Shown in pieces: positions 8,132 to 15,964 of a DNA stretch of 64,000 nt. The DNA comes from Ruegeria marina. GTDB taxonomy: Bacteria; Pseudomonadota; Alphaproteobacteria; Rhodobacterales; Rhodobacteraceae. Made by a program: the position numbers and the translations under genes. Location of the stretch: the NCBI RefSeq assembly GCF_900101475.1, contig NZ_FMZV01000001.1, forward strand, positions 1-64,000, written 5' to 3'. The notes beneath the pieces are model-generated. The model did no database searches, had not been told where the DNA came from, and saw only the letters and a list, made by a program, of their open reading frames with translations. The stretch's first letter is position 1. Every line of letters begins with the position of its first letter.

Positions 8132-8365
8132 ATGCTGCCATACCTGCAAGCGAACGGCCCGCTTGTGACCAGCGAACAAATACCTGCCATCGCTGATCCA
8201 CTTGATTTTGAAAATCGTGCATCATGGCATATTGCGCTCAACAAAGAACGCTCTTTCGCCACGCTTACGCTGGCCGATATGTGCAGCTTCTTCGTCTTCT
8301 GTCACGAGATCGGTCATGTCGTTTCCGGGCATAGCCTTTCGTTCCGTTGTCGCCTTCGTCCTTGA
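8132..8365 (+). pseudogene. Fragment with an HEIGH zinc-peptidase motif
   Basis: The frame from an ATG at 8132 gives 77 residues. It contains SFFVFCHEIGHVVSGH, the helix-plus-HExxH signature of zinc metallopeptidases of the M48/ImmA-like kind, preceded by an LTLADM segment. The coding stretch is lower in GC than its surroundings. The frame stops 11 residues after the motif, far short of any known family length, and there is no ribosome site, so this looks like a remnant. It sits between the HTH gene and the broken relaxase, inside what appears to be degraded mobile DNA. A chance HExxH cannot be fully excluded. Confidence 0.35.
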
Positions 8366-8419
8366 GCAGCACGATGGAACGTAAGGGCGCGACGCTTGCG
8401 ATGTGCGGTAAGTGCGTTG

Positions 8420-8843
8420 TTAAAAGGATCGAAAGGGGTGCGCCGCCTTGATCTCACGCGGATCGACTTCCGCGCGCTTTGCTTGTTGCCACTCGTTGCC
8501 CGTGACGGTCAGCGGATCACGCAGACGCCGATCTTGCAGGCCGCGCGGCATGTCTTAGCCATGTTCGGGAAAGAGCGAACGCGACACATCGGGAAACTTC
8601 GTCTTGTAGTGGGGCAGGTTGATCGCGCGCATCTTCTCGGTATCGATGCGCGACCACACAACATGCGAATTGCGTCTGCCATCATTTCCATGGAAGAGAA
8701 TGGCGCGGGGTTGTCCTTCCAGCCCCAGCTTTTTTCGATCATATCAGCGGTTTTCTCGAAGACTTCCGTTTCGAAGTAAGCGCCTTTAGGTGGGTTCAGG
8801 CTCATGGAGAACAGATAATTCTTGCAGCGCGTTCCGGGTGTGA
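8420..8843 (-). pseudogene. Relaxase/mobilisation nuclease, decayed
   Basis: Read on the minus strand, residues GTRCKNYLFSMSLNPPKG begin a clear match to rhodobacterial MobA/VirD2-type relaxases. After about 45 residues the match shifts to the next frame near 8700 and continues as FHGNDGRRNSHVVWSRID, the relaxase His-rich block. An in-frame TAA follows at the usual EHGW position. The frame then resumes with MPRGLQDRRLRDPL and NEWQQAKRAEVDPREIKA to a stop at 8420. The N-terminal catalytic Tyr region is missing; similarity ends near 8843. One frameshift, one nonsense codon and a 5' truncation mark it as dead. It indicates a former mobilisable plasmid or element. Confidence 0.8.
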
Positions 8844-9055
8844 TGGTATCTCCGCGGGACTTAACTGAATGGGCGGAAAGCGGAAGTTCGCCGCAGCAGC
8901 GAGGCGGCGGGAACAATTGGAAGGGTTCCGGACCTTCAGGCATTGGACCCCCGGGACGAAGCGGAACGCACCTGGCTGGGCGACGATTGACGCAAGCGCT
9001 TCAGCCGTGTCCCGGAATCACATGTTGACAAGGATTGGGCAGGGATTTTGCGGGC

Positions 9056-9706
9056 CTACCTCAAGCCACCGACAATCCGCTCCGAGGCTTCCTCAATATG
9101 ACGGACCATAGCGCTTTGCGCACCGGGCACATCTCCCGAAAGTAGCGCCGCAAGAATGGCTTCATGGTCGCGCCAGCTCTTTTCCGGCAGGCCGGGCTGA
9201 CGAAGCACAATGACCATGGCACGGCGAATGTGATGCCAATTTCCTGCCATCGACGACAAGAATACATCGTTGCCGCTCCAGCGATAAAGCATCTAGTGGA
9301 AGTGCATGTCGGCATCAACCACTGCGCGCACCGAGCCGCTGGCCAGTGCCTCTGCTCCTTCAGCCATAATCTGCCGTCCTTCTTCGGCGGCGGTGGCTGG
9401 CATGCGCTTGGCGGCAAGGCGCAGGACGAATGGCTCGATCGCGAGACGGAGCTCATAGATCGAGGCGAACAACATAGGGTCAATCGGCGCAACTACGACA
9501 CCGCGGCGACCCGTGTCTTCGACAAGACGATTCGTCTTAAGGATCGAAATCGCACTGTTCACCGGCTGCCGCGACACGTTTAAACGGGCAGCAATTTCGT
9601 CTTGAGTCAGGCGTTCGCCGGGCTTCAGCTCTCCGCTGCAGATCGCTTCGACCAGAATGTCATAGGTCTCTTCTGTCAGCGTTTTCTTGGGCCTGATCGT
9701 ATCCAT
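9056..9706 (-). pseudogene. GntR-family (FadR-type) regulator interrupted by one amber codon
   Basis: Residues 1-75 form a GntR winged helix (TYDILVEAICSGELKPGERL, DEIAARLNVSRQPVNSAI). An all-helical FCD effector domain follows, starting IYELRLAIEPFVLRLAAKRM. A TAG at 9293-9295 interrupts it right after the conserved DADMHFH. The next codon continues the same frame with LYRWSGNDVF, DHEAILAALLSGD and MVRHIEEA, the expected remainder of the FCD domain, to a stop at 9056. Without the TAG the protein would have about 216 residues, a normal length. The likely start at 9706 has GGCGGA seven bases before it. A recent mutation or a base error would explain it. Confidence 0.8.
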
Positions 9707-9777
9707 GCACATTCCGCCCTAACAGTGTCGTGATCCAAAATCCAGTCTGATGCGTCGTCGGTAGACCAATTTCCGAA

Positions 9778-9797
9778 TTTCGTATACAGAATACAGA
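9778..9797. promoter_or_regulatory. Candidate GntR operator / divergent promoter
   Basis: The interval between the GntR gene and the RHH gene holds an imperfect palindrome TTTCGTATACAGAA (9778-9791) centred on GTATAC, and a tandem ATACAGA repeat (9784-9797). It lies 23 bp before the RHH gene start. GntR/FCD regulators often bind short palindromes of this kind. The link to the adjacent broken regulator is inferred. Confidence 0.4.
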
Positions 9798-9819
9798 ATT
9801 GAGACGGAGGAGAGCCACC

Positions 9820-10110
9820 ATGTGTCACGTATTCGCCAATCAGGACCCGAACCGCTATGCCAGCACCACGCGGCGCCTGCGTCTGAACGGTCAATCGACC
9901 AGCATCCGGCTTGAAAACGCCTATTGGGACGTGCTCGATGGAATGGCCGAGGACGAAGGGATGACCACGCCCGCGTTCATTTCCACTCTGCACTCGGAAG
10001 TGCTGGAACTGCGTGGGGAGCCCGAAAACTTTACCTCTCTGCTTCGCTGTACCTGCTTGAAATTCATGGAACTTTCCGCGTCCCGCCCGACGATGATCGC
10101 CGCAGCATAA
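9820..10110 (+). CDS. Ribbon-helix-helix domain protein
   Basis: The ATG at 9820 follows a GGAGGAG site and gives 96 residues. The segment RLNGQSTSIRLENAYWDVLDGMAEDEG is split here as TSIRLENAYWDVL and GMAEDEGMTTPAFISTL. It fits the RHH_4 arrangement of one beta strand and two helices seen in small alphaproteobacterial DNA-binding or antitoxin-like proteins. A Cys-containing C-terminal part (LLRCTCLKFMEL) follows. It lies upstream of the VOC/GMC operon, separated by two strong inverted repeats, so it may regulate that operon. No toxin gene lies next to it. Confidence 0.65.
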   Translation: MCHVFANQDPNRYASTTRRLRLNGQSTSIRLENAYWDVLDGMAEDEGMTTPAFISTLHSEVLELRGEPENFTSLLRCTCLKFMELSASRPTMIAAA

Positions 10111-10133
10111 CGATGATCGCTCAAAAATGCGGC

Positions 10134-10155
10134 GGGTAGTAAACCGATACTACCC
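10134..10155. repeat. Perfect inverted repeat GGGTAGTA-N6-TACTACCC
   Basis: GGGTAGTA (10134-10141), AACCGA, TACTACCC (10148-10155). The arms match perfectly over 8 bp with a 6-bp spacer. This is the geometry of a dimeric-regulator operator, and the spacer is also short enough for a hairpin. It begins 24 bp after the RHH gene stop, and a second inverted repeat follows 15 bp later. Confidence 0.6.
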
Positions 10156-10170
10156 GGCCTCCCGGCAGGC

Positions 10171-10200
10171 TTTTCATCATCAGACAACCGATGATGAAAA
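10171..10200. repeat. Perfect 11-bp inverted repeat before the VOC gene
   Basis: TTTTCATCATC (10171-10181), AGACAACC, GATGATGAAAA (10190-10200). The arms match perfectly over 11 bp. The repeat ends four bases before the GGGAGG ribosome site of the VOC gene (10205-10210). It is a candidate operator or a leader hairpin controlling the five-gene oxidoreductase operon. It could also terminate transcription from the RHH gene. Confidence 0.6.
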
Positions 10201-10217
10201 CCTAAGGGAGGCCTCTC

Positions 10218-10613
10218 TTGGCCAAGACTATCCACTCCATGATCCGCGTGCTGGACGAGGGCCGTTCGGTCGCGTTCTACGAAAAAGCTTTCGGCCTGCA
10301 CGTCGCCGACCGGCTCGATTTTCCAACCTTTACCCTGATCTATATGTCGAACGCCGAACAGGAGTTCGAGCTTGAGTTGACGATCAACAAGGATCGGACC
10401 GAGCCCTACGATCTTGGCGAGGGCTACGGCCATCTGGCGGTGTCGGTCGATGACCTCGACGCCGAACATGCCCGCTTCGAGGCCGAAGGGATGAACCCCC
10501 GCAAGTTGGTTGAATTCGCACCCGCCGGCGAACTGGTCGGGCGCTTCTTCTTCGTGGCCGATCCAGACGGCTACCAGATCGAAGTTCTGGAACGCTCCGG
10601 ACGTTTCAAGTGA
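10218..10613 (+). CDS. VOC-family protein (glyoxalase I-like)
   Basis: The TTG at 10218 is preferred because GGGAGG lies seven bases upstream and the protein then starts AKTIHSMIRVLDEGRSVAFYEKAFG, split here as KTIHSMIRVLDEG and VAFYEKAFG, the standard N-terminus of lactoylglutathione lyase-type proteins (131 residues). An ATG at 10239 is the alternative but would cut the first strand. Candidate metal ligands are His6, Glu near 55 (EFELEL), His near 77 (YGHLAVSV) and Glu near 125 (YQIEVLE), the classic set. It probably removes a reactive aldehyde or ketoaldehyde made by the neighbouring dehydrogenases. Confidence 0.8.
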   Translation: MAKTIHSMIRVLDEGRSVAFYEKAFGLHVADRLDFPTFTLIYMSNAEQEFELELTINKDRTEPYDLGEGYGHLAVSVDDLDAEHARFEAEGMNPRKLVEFAPAGELVGRFFFVADPDGYQIEVLERSGRFK

Positions 10614-10636
10614 CTGAACTTATGGGAGGAAAGACA

Positions 10637-11161
10637 ATGACCAAGACGATGGGCCCCAAGGGCCTGACCCGTCGCCAGCTTCTGTCGCGTGCGACAGCGG
10701 CCGGTGCATCCTTCGTGGTCGGCAGCGGTTTTCTGGCCGCCCGCGACGCGGCCTGGGCCGCCGAGATAGACGCCGTAGCCCCTGAAACGTTCGCGACGCT
10801 CGTACAAATGGCGCGCGACATCTACCCCCACGACAAGGTGCCAGACGAAAACTATGTGCTGGCTGTCAAGGGCTATGACACGCCCGATGCGGCCGACATG
10901 GTCGAGCAAGGCATCAAGGCGATGAACGCCCGCGCCCAAGAGATGCACGGGCAGGATTACCTTGATCTGGGCTGGGAACGGGACCGCGTGGATGTGCTGC
11001 GCTCGATGGAGGACGACGGGTTCTTCCAGACGATCCGCGGTGGCCTTGTGACCGGGCTTTATAACCAGAAGGCAGTCTGGCCGATCTTCGGCTACGAGGG
11101 CTCGTCCTTCGAGTACGGCGGTTACATCGACCGCGGTTTCAACGACATCAATTGGCTCTGA
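10637..11161 (+). CDS. Tat-exported small subunit of a GMC-type dehydrogenase (gluconate 2-dehydrogenase subunit 3-like)
   Basis: The ATG at 10637 has GGGAGG eight bases upstream and gives 174 residues. The leader LTRRQLLSRATAAGASFVVG carries the twin-arginine motif and ends near AWAAE, so the protein is exported folded. The mature part contains ETFATLVQMARDIYPHDKVPD, split here as FATLVQMARDIYPHD and KVPD, a signature of the gluconate 2-dehydrogenase gamma-subunit family, which partners a GMC flavoprotein. The next gene encodes exactly such a flavoprotein. It probably carries its partner through the Tat pathway by piggy-backing, since the flavoprotein has no signal peptide of its own. Confidence 0.75.
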   Translation: MTKTMGPKGLTRRQLLSRATAAGASFVVGSGFLAARDAAWAAEIDAVAPETFATLVQMARDIYPHDKVPDENYVLAVKGYDTPDAADMVEQGIKAMNARAQEMHGQDYLDLGWERDRVDVLRSMEDDGFFQTIRGGLVTGLYNQKAVWPIFGYEGSSFEYGGYIDRGFNDINWL

Positions 11162-11183
11162 GCCGGCAGGGGAGGACAGAGTT

Positions 11184-12752
11184 ATGGCTGCACCTTTTGA
11201 CATGAATGACGACAGCATTGTCGTGGTGATCGGCACGGGCGCTGGTGGCGGCGTGCTGGCGAATGAACTTGCGCAGCGCGGGATCTCGGTCGTCGCGCTC
11301 GAGGCGGGCGGGCGCTATCTGCCCGAGGATTACATCAACGACGAATGGGACAGCTTCGGCCAACTGGCCTGGACCGATCCGCGCACCACGTCGGGCGACT
11401 GGCGCGTGGCCAAGGATTTCTCGGGCCTGCCCGCGTGGATCGTGAAGGCCGTAGGCGGTACGACGACCCACTGGGCCGGGGCCTCGATCCGGTTCCAGCC
11501 GCACGAATGGAAGGCGCTGACGACCTATGGCCCGGTCGAGGGCGCAAGCCTGCTGGACTGGCCTATCGACGCCGAGGAAATGGATCCTTGGTACGATCTG
11601 GCCGAGAAGAAACTTGGCGTGACCCGCACCAACGGCTGGCCGGGCCTGCCGGGCAACAACAACTACAAGGTTTTCGAGGCTGGCGCCAAAAAGCTGGGCT
11701 ATGAAGAGGTCCACACCGGCCGCATGGCGATCATGAGCCACGATGACGGCGACCGCATCAAATGCCAGCAGACCGGTTTCTGCTTTCAGGGCTGCAAGTG
11801 GGGCGCCAAGTGGTCGGCCGCCTATACAGACATCCCCAACGGCGAGGCGACCGGCAACCTCGAGGTCCGCGAGCGGTCCCATGTGGCGCGCATCCTGCAC
11901 AACGAAGCAGGCCGCGTAACCGGGGTCGAATATTTCGACGCCGACGGCAATCTGCACATGCAGAAGGCCGCCGTCGTGGCTGTCGCGGGCAACAGTTTCG
12001 AAAGCCCCCGGATACTTCTGAATTCGGCCTCGTCGATGTTCCCCGGGGGGCTTGCGAACTCGTCCGGGCAGGTGGGGCGCAACTATATGCGTCACCTGAC
12101 CGGCTCGGTTTACGGGATATTCGACAAGCCGGTGAAGATGTGGCGCGGCACCACCATGGCTGGCATCGTTCAGGACGAGGCCCGTCACGACCCGTCGCGT
12201 GGTTTCGTCGGCGGATACGAGCTTGAGACCTTGTCGCTGGGCCTGCCCTTCATGGCCGCCTTCCTCGATCCAGGCAGCTGGGGGCGCGAATTCACCACGG
12301 CGCTTGATTCCTATGAGAACATGGCCGGCATGTGGATAGTGGGCGAAGACATGCCGCAGGCCACGAACCGCGTGACTCTGTCGGATGTCGAGGACCAGTG
12401 GGGCCTGAAGGTCGCGAACGTCCACTACTCGGACCACCCCAACGACCGGGCGATGCGGGACCACGCCTACAAGCAGGGCATGGCGATCTATGACGCGGTG
12501 GGCGCCACGCGCACCCTGCCGACGCCGCCCTATCCGTCCACGCACAACCTTGGCACCAACCGGATGTCCGAGAACCCAGAGGACGGCGTGGTGAACAAGT
12601 GGGGCCAGACCCACGACATTCCGAACCTGTTCATTTCGGACGGGTCGCAGTTCACCACCGGTGCCGCCGAAAACCCGACGCTGACCATTGTGGCGCTGGC
12701 TATTCGCCAAGCCGACCACATGGCCCGCGAGCTGCGTGCGGGTAACATCTGA
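11184..12752 (+). CDS. GMC-family FAD oxidoreductase (sugar/alcohol dehydrogenase large subunit)
   Basis: The 522-residue protein starts at the ATG after an AGGGGAGGA site. The FAD-binding motif VIGTGAGGGVLANELA has its glycines at residues 17, 19, 21 and 22. A Cys-containing region (CQQTGFCFQGCKWG, near 195-208) resembles that of gluconate/fructose dehydrogenase-type GMC enzymes. The C-terminal FAD-contact block YPSTHNLGTNRM supplies the catalytic His, and GAAENPTLTI supplies the Asn. It oxidises an alcohol or sugar, passing electrons to a cytochrome. The upstream Tat-signal subunit and the downstream dihaem cytochrome c are its likely partners. Confidence 0.85.
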   Translation: MAAPFDMNDDSIVVVIGTGAGGGVLANELAQRGISVVALEAGGRYLPEDYINDEWDSFGQLAWTDPRTTSGDWRVAKDFSGLPAWIVKAVGGTTTHWAGASIRFQPHEWKALTTYGPVEGASLLDWPIDAEEMDPWYDLAEKKLGVTRTNGWPGLPGNNNYKVFEAGAKKLGYEEVHTGRMAIMSHDDGDRIKCQQTGFCFQGCKWGAKWSAAYTDIPNGEATGNLEVRERSHVARILHNEAGRVTGVEYFDADGNLHMQKAAVVAVAGNSFESPRILLNSASSMFPGGLANSSGQVGRNYMRHLTGSVYGIFDKPVKMWRGTTMAGIVQDEARHDPSRGFVGGYELETLSLGLPFMAAFLDPGSWGREFTTALDSYENMAGMWIVGEDMPQATNRVTLSDVEDQWGLKVANVHYSDHPNDRAMRDHAYKQGMAIYDAVGATRTLPTPPYPSTHNLGTNRMSENPEDGVVNKWGQTHDIPNLFISDGSQFTTGAAENPTLTIVALAIRQADHMARELRAGNI

Positions 12753-12759
12753 CCCGCCG

Positions 12760-12787
12760 GGGCGCGCCGACGAGGAGCGGCGCGCCC
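12760..12787 (+). repeat. Perfect 10-bp GC-rich stem between GMC and PQQ dehydrogenase genes
   Basis: GGGCGCGCCG (12760-12769), eight bases, CGGCGCGCCC (12778-12787). No T tract follows, so full rho-independent termination is unlikely. An intra-operon stem that stabilises the upstream mRNA or attenuates the downstream genes fits better. Confidence 0.6.
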
Positions 12788-12816
12788 AAAGTTATTTCAA
12801 CCAGGGAGGACACTGA

Positions 12817-14070
12817 ATGACGATCAAGAAGCTGACCGCAGGGCTTTTGCTGTCGACCATTCTGGCCGCGCCATTGGCGGCACAGGACAACATGGAACGG
12901 CTCGGTAACATGCAGAAGACCGACGCTGAATTCACTTTCATCGCGCAGGACGGCGAACGCGCAGATGCGCTTAAAAAAATCCTGCCTGCGATCGACGTGC
13001 CCGCAGGGTTCGAGGTCTCGCTCTATGCCGTGGTGCCGGATGCGCGTTCCATGGCGGTGGCGCCGCAGGGCACGGTGACCTTCGTGGGCACCCGCAAAGA
13101 CAAGGTCTGGTCCATTGTCGATCGCGACAAGGACCGCGTCGCCGACGAGGTGAAGGATTTCGCACCTTCGGTCACCTTCGACATCCCCAACGGGCCGTGC
13201 TTTTCGCGCGATGGGTTCCTGTATATCGCGGAACGCAACCGTGTCCTGAACTTCCCGGCGGCCGAATTCTTCTTCGAAGGCCCCGATCAGCCGGTAGCTG
13301 TTGTCGTCCCTCAGGGCGAGTTGATCCCCGAGGAAGAAGAAAGCTTCAACCACTCGGCCCGCGTCTGCCGCGTGGGACCGGACGGCAAGCTTTATATCTC
13401 GCTCGGGCAGCCCTACAATGTGCAGCCCGTGGAGAAGCACGTGATGTACGACGAGATCGGTATCGGCGGCATTATCCGGATGAACACCGACGGCTCGGAC
13501 CGCGAGGTCTATACCCGCGGCGTGCGCAACTCGGTTGGGCATGACTTCAACCCTGCGACAGGCGAGCTGTGGTTCACCGACAACCAGGTCGACGGCCTGG
13601 GCGATGACATCCCGCCGGGCGAGCTCAACCGTCAGACCGAAGCCGGCCAGCACTTCGGTTTCCCTTGGACCAACGGCGAATACGAGATCCCCGACTACAA
13701 GGACGTGCCTCGCCCCGAAGGCGTCTCCTTCACTGAACCTCAGGTCAAGACGACGGCCCATGCCGCCGACCTTGGGATGCGCTTCTACGCAGGCTCGCAA
13801 TTCCCGGCGAAATATCAGGGTGGCATCTTCATCGCCCAGCACGGGTCGTGGAACCGCACTACGCCGGTCGGCGCGCGGGTGATGTTTGTCCCCATCGCCG
13901 AGGACGGCAACGCAGGCGAGATCGAAGTCTTTGCCGACGGCTGGCTGGTTGAGGAGACCGGCGAATACCTCGGCCGTCCCATGGACATCGCCTTCCTGCC
14001 TGACGGCTCGATGCTGGTTTCTGACGACTTCGCGGGAGCGGTCTGGCGCATCGCGTATACCGGCGAATGA
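12817..14070 (+). CDS. PQQ-dependent sugar dehydrogenase family protein (sorbosone dehydrogenase-like)
   Basis: The 417-residue protein has a Sec signal peptide (LTAGLLLSTILAAPLAAQ), so it is periplasmic. The mature part follows the six-bladed soluble glucose/L-sorbosone dehydrogenase fold. It has FVGTRKDKVW and FLYIAERNRVL strands and the family block GVRNSVGHDFNPATGELWF, whose His is expected at the active site. It should oxidise a sugar or aldehyde with PQQ. No PQQ biosynthesis genes are in the window. The gene follows the GMC dehydrogenase and overlaps the cytochrome c gene by ATGA, so the three probably form one periplasmic oxidation chain. Confidence 0.8.
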   Translation: MTIKKLTAGLLLSTILAAPLAAQDNMERLGNMQKTDAEFTFIAQDGERADALKKILPAIDVPAGFEVSLYAVVPDARSMAVAPQGTVTFVGTRKDKVWSIVDRDKDRVADEVKDFAPSVTFDIPNGPCFSRDGFLYIAERNRVLNFPAAEFFFEGPDQPVAVVVPQGELIPEEEESFNHSARVCRVGPDGKLYISLGQPYNVQPVEKHVMYDEIGIGGIIRMNTDGSDREVYTRGVRNSVGHDFNPATGELWFTDNQVDGLGDDIPPGELNRQTEAGQHFGFPWTNGEYEIPDYKDVPRPEGVSFTEPQVKTTAHAADLGMRFYAGSQFPAKYQGGIFIAQHGSWNRTTPVGARVMFVPIAEDGNAGEIEVFADGWLVEETGEYLGRPMDIAFLPDGSMLVSDDFAGAVWRIAYTGE

Positions 14071-14639
14071 TCCGGGCCCCGATACTGGCACTCGGCGGGC
14101 TGATGCTCGCCGGGGTCGCCGCGGCGCAGGATCTGCCTGTGGGCGATCCCGCAAGCGGCGAATCCTTGATGCCGAAATGCCGGACCTGCCATGGTGCGGA
14201 CGGGATCGCGAAGTTGATGATCGCGCCCAACATAGCGGGCGAGCCTGCGTCGTATCTGGGCGCGCAGCTACAGGCCTATCGCGATGGCACTCGCCAGAAC
14301 GAGATGATGTCCGTGATTGCCAAGACGCTGTCGGATCAGGACATCGCGGATATCGCCGCTTGGTTCACTGAGCAGACGCCTGTGTCTACGCTGTCGGCTG
14401 ATCCGGGCGACGCGCCCGCGATTTGCACCGCTTGCCACGGTGCCGATGGAATCGCGGTGGGCGAAGGTGTGCCGCATCTGGCGGGTGATTCTGAGATGTA
14501 CCTTACAGCCCAATTGCAGGCCTTCCGGGACGGCACGCGCGGTGGCGATGTTATGCCTGGCATTGCCGCTGGCCTCTCGGACGAAGACATCAAGGTGATG
14601 GCGCGCTGGTATGCCTCGATCCAACTGAGCGTCGAATGA
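14067..14639 (+). CDS. Dihaem cytochrome c (c4-like)
   Basis: The 190-residue protein has a signal peptide (residues 1-20, ending GVAAA) and two class I haem domains. The first has C38-R-T-C41-H42 and the second C120-T-A-C123-H124, both in the form CxxCHGADG. Candidate Met ligands lie in NEMMSVIAKTLSD and GDVMPGIAAGLSD. The two halves are clear internal duplicates, as in cytochrome c4 and cytochrome c553-type electron carriers. It should accept electrons from the GMC and PQQ dehydrogenases of the operon and pass them to a terminal oxidase. It is the last gene before a terminator-like stem. Confidence 0.9.
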   Translation: MIRAPILALGGLMLAGVAAAQDLPVGDPASGESLMPKCRTCHGADGIAKLMIAPNIAGEPASYLGAQLQAYRDGTRQNEMMSVIAKTLSDQDIADIAAWFTEQTPVSTLSADPGDAPAICTACHGADGIAVGEGVPHLAGDSEMYLTAQLQAFRDGTRGGDVMPGIAAGLSDEDIKVMARWYASIQLSVE

Positions 14640-14643
14640 ACGC

Positions 14644-14668
14644 AAGGGTGGCCTATTGGGCCGCCCTT
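14644..14668 (+). terminator. Terminator-like stem after the cytochrome c gene
   Basis: AAGGGTGGCC (14644-14653), TATTG, GGCCGCCCTT (14659-14668) form a 10-bp stem with one G-T pair, five bases after the cytochrome c stop. The 3' T run is only two bases, so termination efficiency is uncertain. Confidence 0.55.
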
Positions 14669-15246
14669 CAACCACGTCGGGCCCGTCTTACGGATTGAGT
14701 TGCGCCGCAGCGATGAGCAACCCCACTGAGGTCGGCTTGGCGTCGGATGGTGGATCGGTCGAAGTGGTCCTCGCGGTCATCTCCCGTGCGTCTTGCGGAG
14801 GGGCCGCGTTTCAGAAGGCTGGCCTGATCCTGGCCACGCGTCCCAACTGGACGCATTCCTGAAGCCGTCAGTTGGTCAGTAGTGGTCTTTTGATCTCATG
14901 CATCCGCCCCGCTCCAGCGGAACGGTGTGTTTGAATCCCTTTTGTCAACACGGCCTAGCCAACGCAAAAGCTTGTGCTACCCGGCTCATTCATTCGCAGC
15001 AAACTTCAAAAGTTCCCGGATCGTCGTGAGCGCACTGACTTGCTCCGACTGGGAACGGCGCCTGAATAGGGAACGCCACGGAGGCCAAACCGCCTGACAG
15101 ACTTCACGGATGCAACCCGTTTGGTGAAAATCGATCAGGATAGGTTTGTCAGCCTCCTCAAGTCCTGCAATCTCTCCGTTGAGCAGCGCAATGGAGACCG
15201 ACCGCGCGGCGATACGCGAACAGGCTGTGGTCGGTCCACCGCCGGA
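14669..15246. other. Noncoding stretch with no feature recognised
   Basis: These 578 bases between the cytochrome c operon and the copper island hold only short frames without ribosome sites or family motifs. No inverted repeat, RNA gene or mobile-element end was recognised. It marks the boundary of two functional blocks. Confidence 0.4.
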
Positions 15247-15714
15247 TCAGATATGTCGTTGGAATATCTCCGTCGATCCATCCCAGAACATCAGCAAGGT
15301 ATCGAACGTCTCGCGCTGATTTCCCATCTCCATGCCCGGTGAGCCGATCGGCATGCCGGGCACCGACAGGCCCAGAGCTTGAGGCCGTTCAGTGAGCAGA
15401 CGCTCGACATCACCGGCAGGCACATGGCCTTCCAGGACATACCCATCGACAAGCGCGGTGTGGCAGGAGATGAGGTCCGGCGTAATGCCGGACTGCTGCT
15501 TGAGCGCGTTAAGGCTGTCCTGGTCGACGTCCCGCGCGTCCACTACAAACCCGGCGCTTTCCATGTGCTCGACCCATGCCGAGCAGCATCCGCAGGTCGG
15601 TGACTTGTAGACCACGATGCGGGGCGCCAGGGTCTGAGCGCGAACCCGCCCCGCCAGCCCGGCGGCAGCGGTGCCGATAACCAGAAAAGCGCGTCTGTTC
15701 ATTCGTATGTCCAT
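15247..15714 (-). CDS. DUF411 metal-binding periplasmic protein
   Basis: The ATG at 15714, with AAGGA upstream, gives 155 residues; an internal ATG at 15702 would remove four. A signal region follows an Arg-Arg (NRRAFLVIGTAAAGLAG). The mature protein has the DUF411 hallmark YKSPTCGCCSAWVEHM with a Cys-Gly-Cys-Cys cluster, then SCHTALVDGYVLEGHVPA and GMPIGSPGMEMG. DUF411 proteins are found in copper and other metal-resistance clusters and probably bind the metal in the periplasm. Here it is the last gene of the copA operon. Confidence 0.8.
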   Translation of the reverse strand: MDIRMNRRAFLVIGTAAAGLAGRVRAQTLAPRIVVYKSPTCGCCSAWVEHMESAGFVVDARDVDQDSLNALKQQSGITPDLISCHTALVDGYVLEGHVPAGDVERLLTERPQALGLSVPGMPIGSPGMEMGNQRETFDTLLMFWDGSTEIFQRHI

Positions 15715-15769
15715 TTCCAAATCCTTTTCGGTTTCAGCGGTCATCCGGTGCCGGAGCCCAGTCGGGTCG

Positions 15770-15964
15770 TCAGACCTGTGTCGCGTGATAGCCGGCATCC
15801 GTCAGGGCGGCCCGGAGTGCAGCAGCATCCTTTCCCGACGTGATCGTGATGGTCTTCGAGGTCAGGTCGCTATCGACCTTTGCATCCGGATCGATCGCCT
15901 TTAGGGCCTTGTCTATGGCGGCGGTGCAGTGGCTGCAACTCATGTCGGGGATGTGAAACTTCAT
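15770..15964 (-). CDS. copZ: Heavy-metal-associated domain protein (CopZ-like copper chaperone)
   Basis: The ATG at 15964 follows AAGGAG and gives 64 residues, a complete single HMA domain. The metal motif MSCSHCTAAI has C-x-x-C with the usual Met before it. The predicted fold (beta-alpha-beta-beta-alpha-beta) ends in LTDAGYHATQV. The protein should carry Cu(I) in the cytoplasm to CopA. This is notable because the CopA encoded upstream lacks its own N-terminal HMA domain. Confidence 0.85.
   Translation of the reverse strand: MKFHIPDMSCSHCTAAIDKALKAIDPDAKVDSDLTSKTITITSGKDAAALRAALTDAGYHATQV

Noticed and set aside
8844-9055. Possible transposase or second mobile-element end between the relaxase remnant and the GntR gene
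   Set aside because: Short frames only, and no terminal repeat or transposase motif could be recognised.
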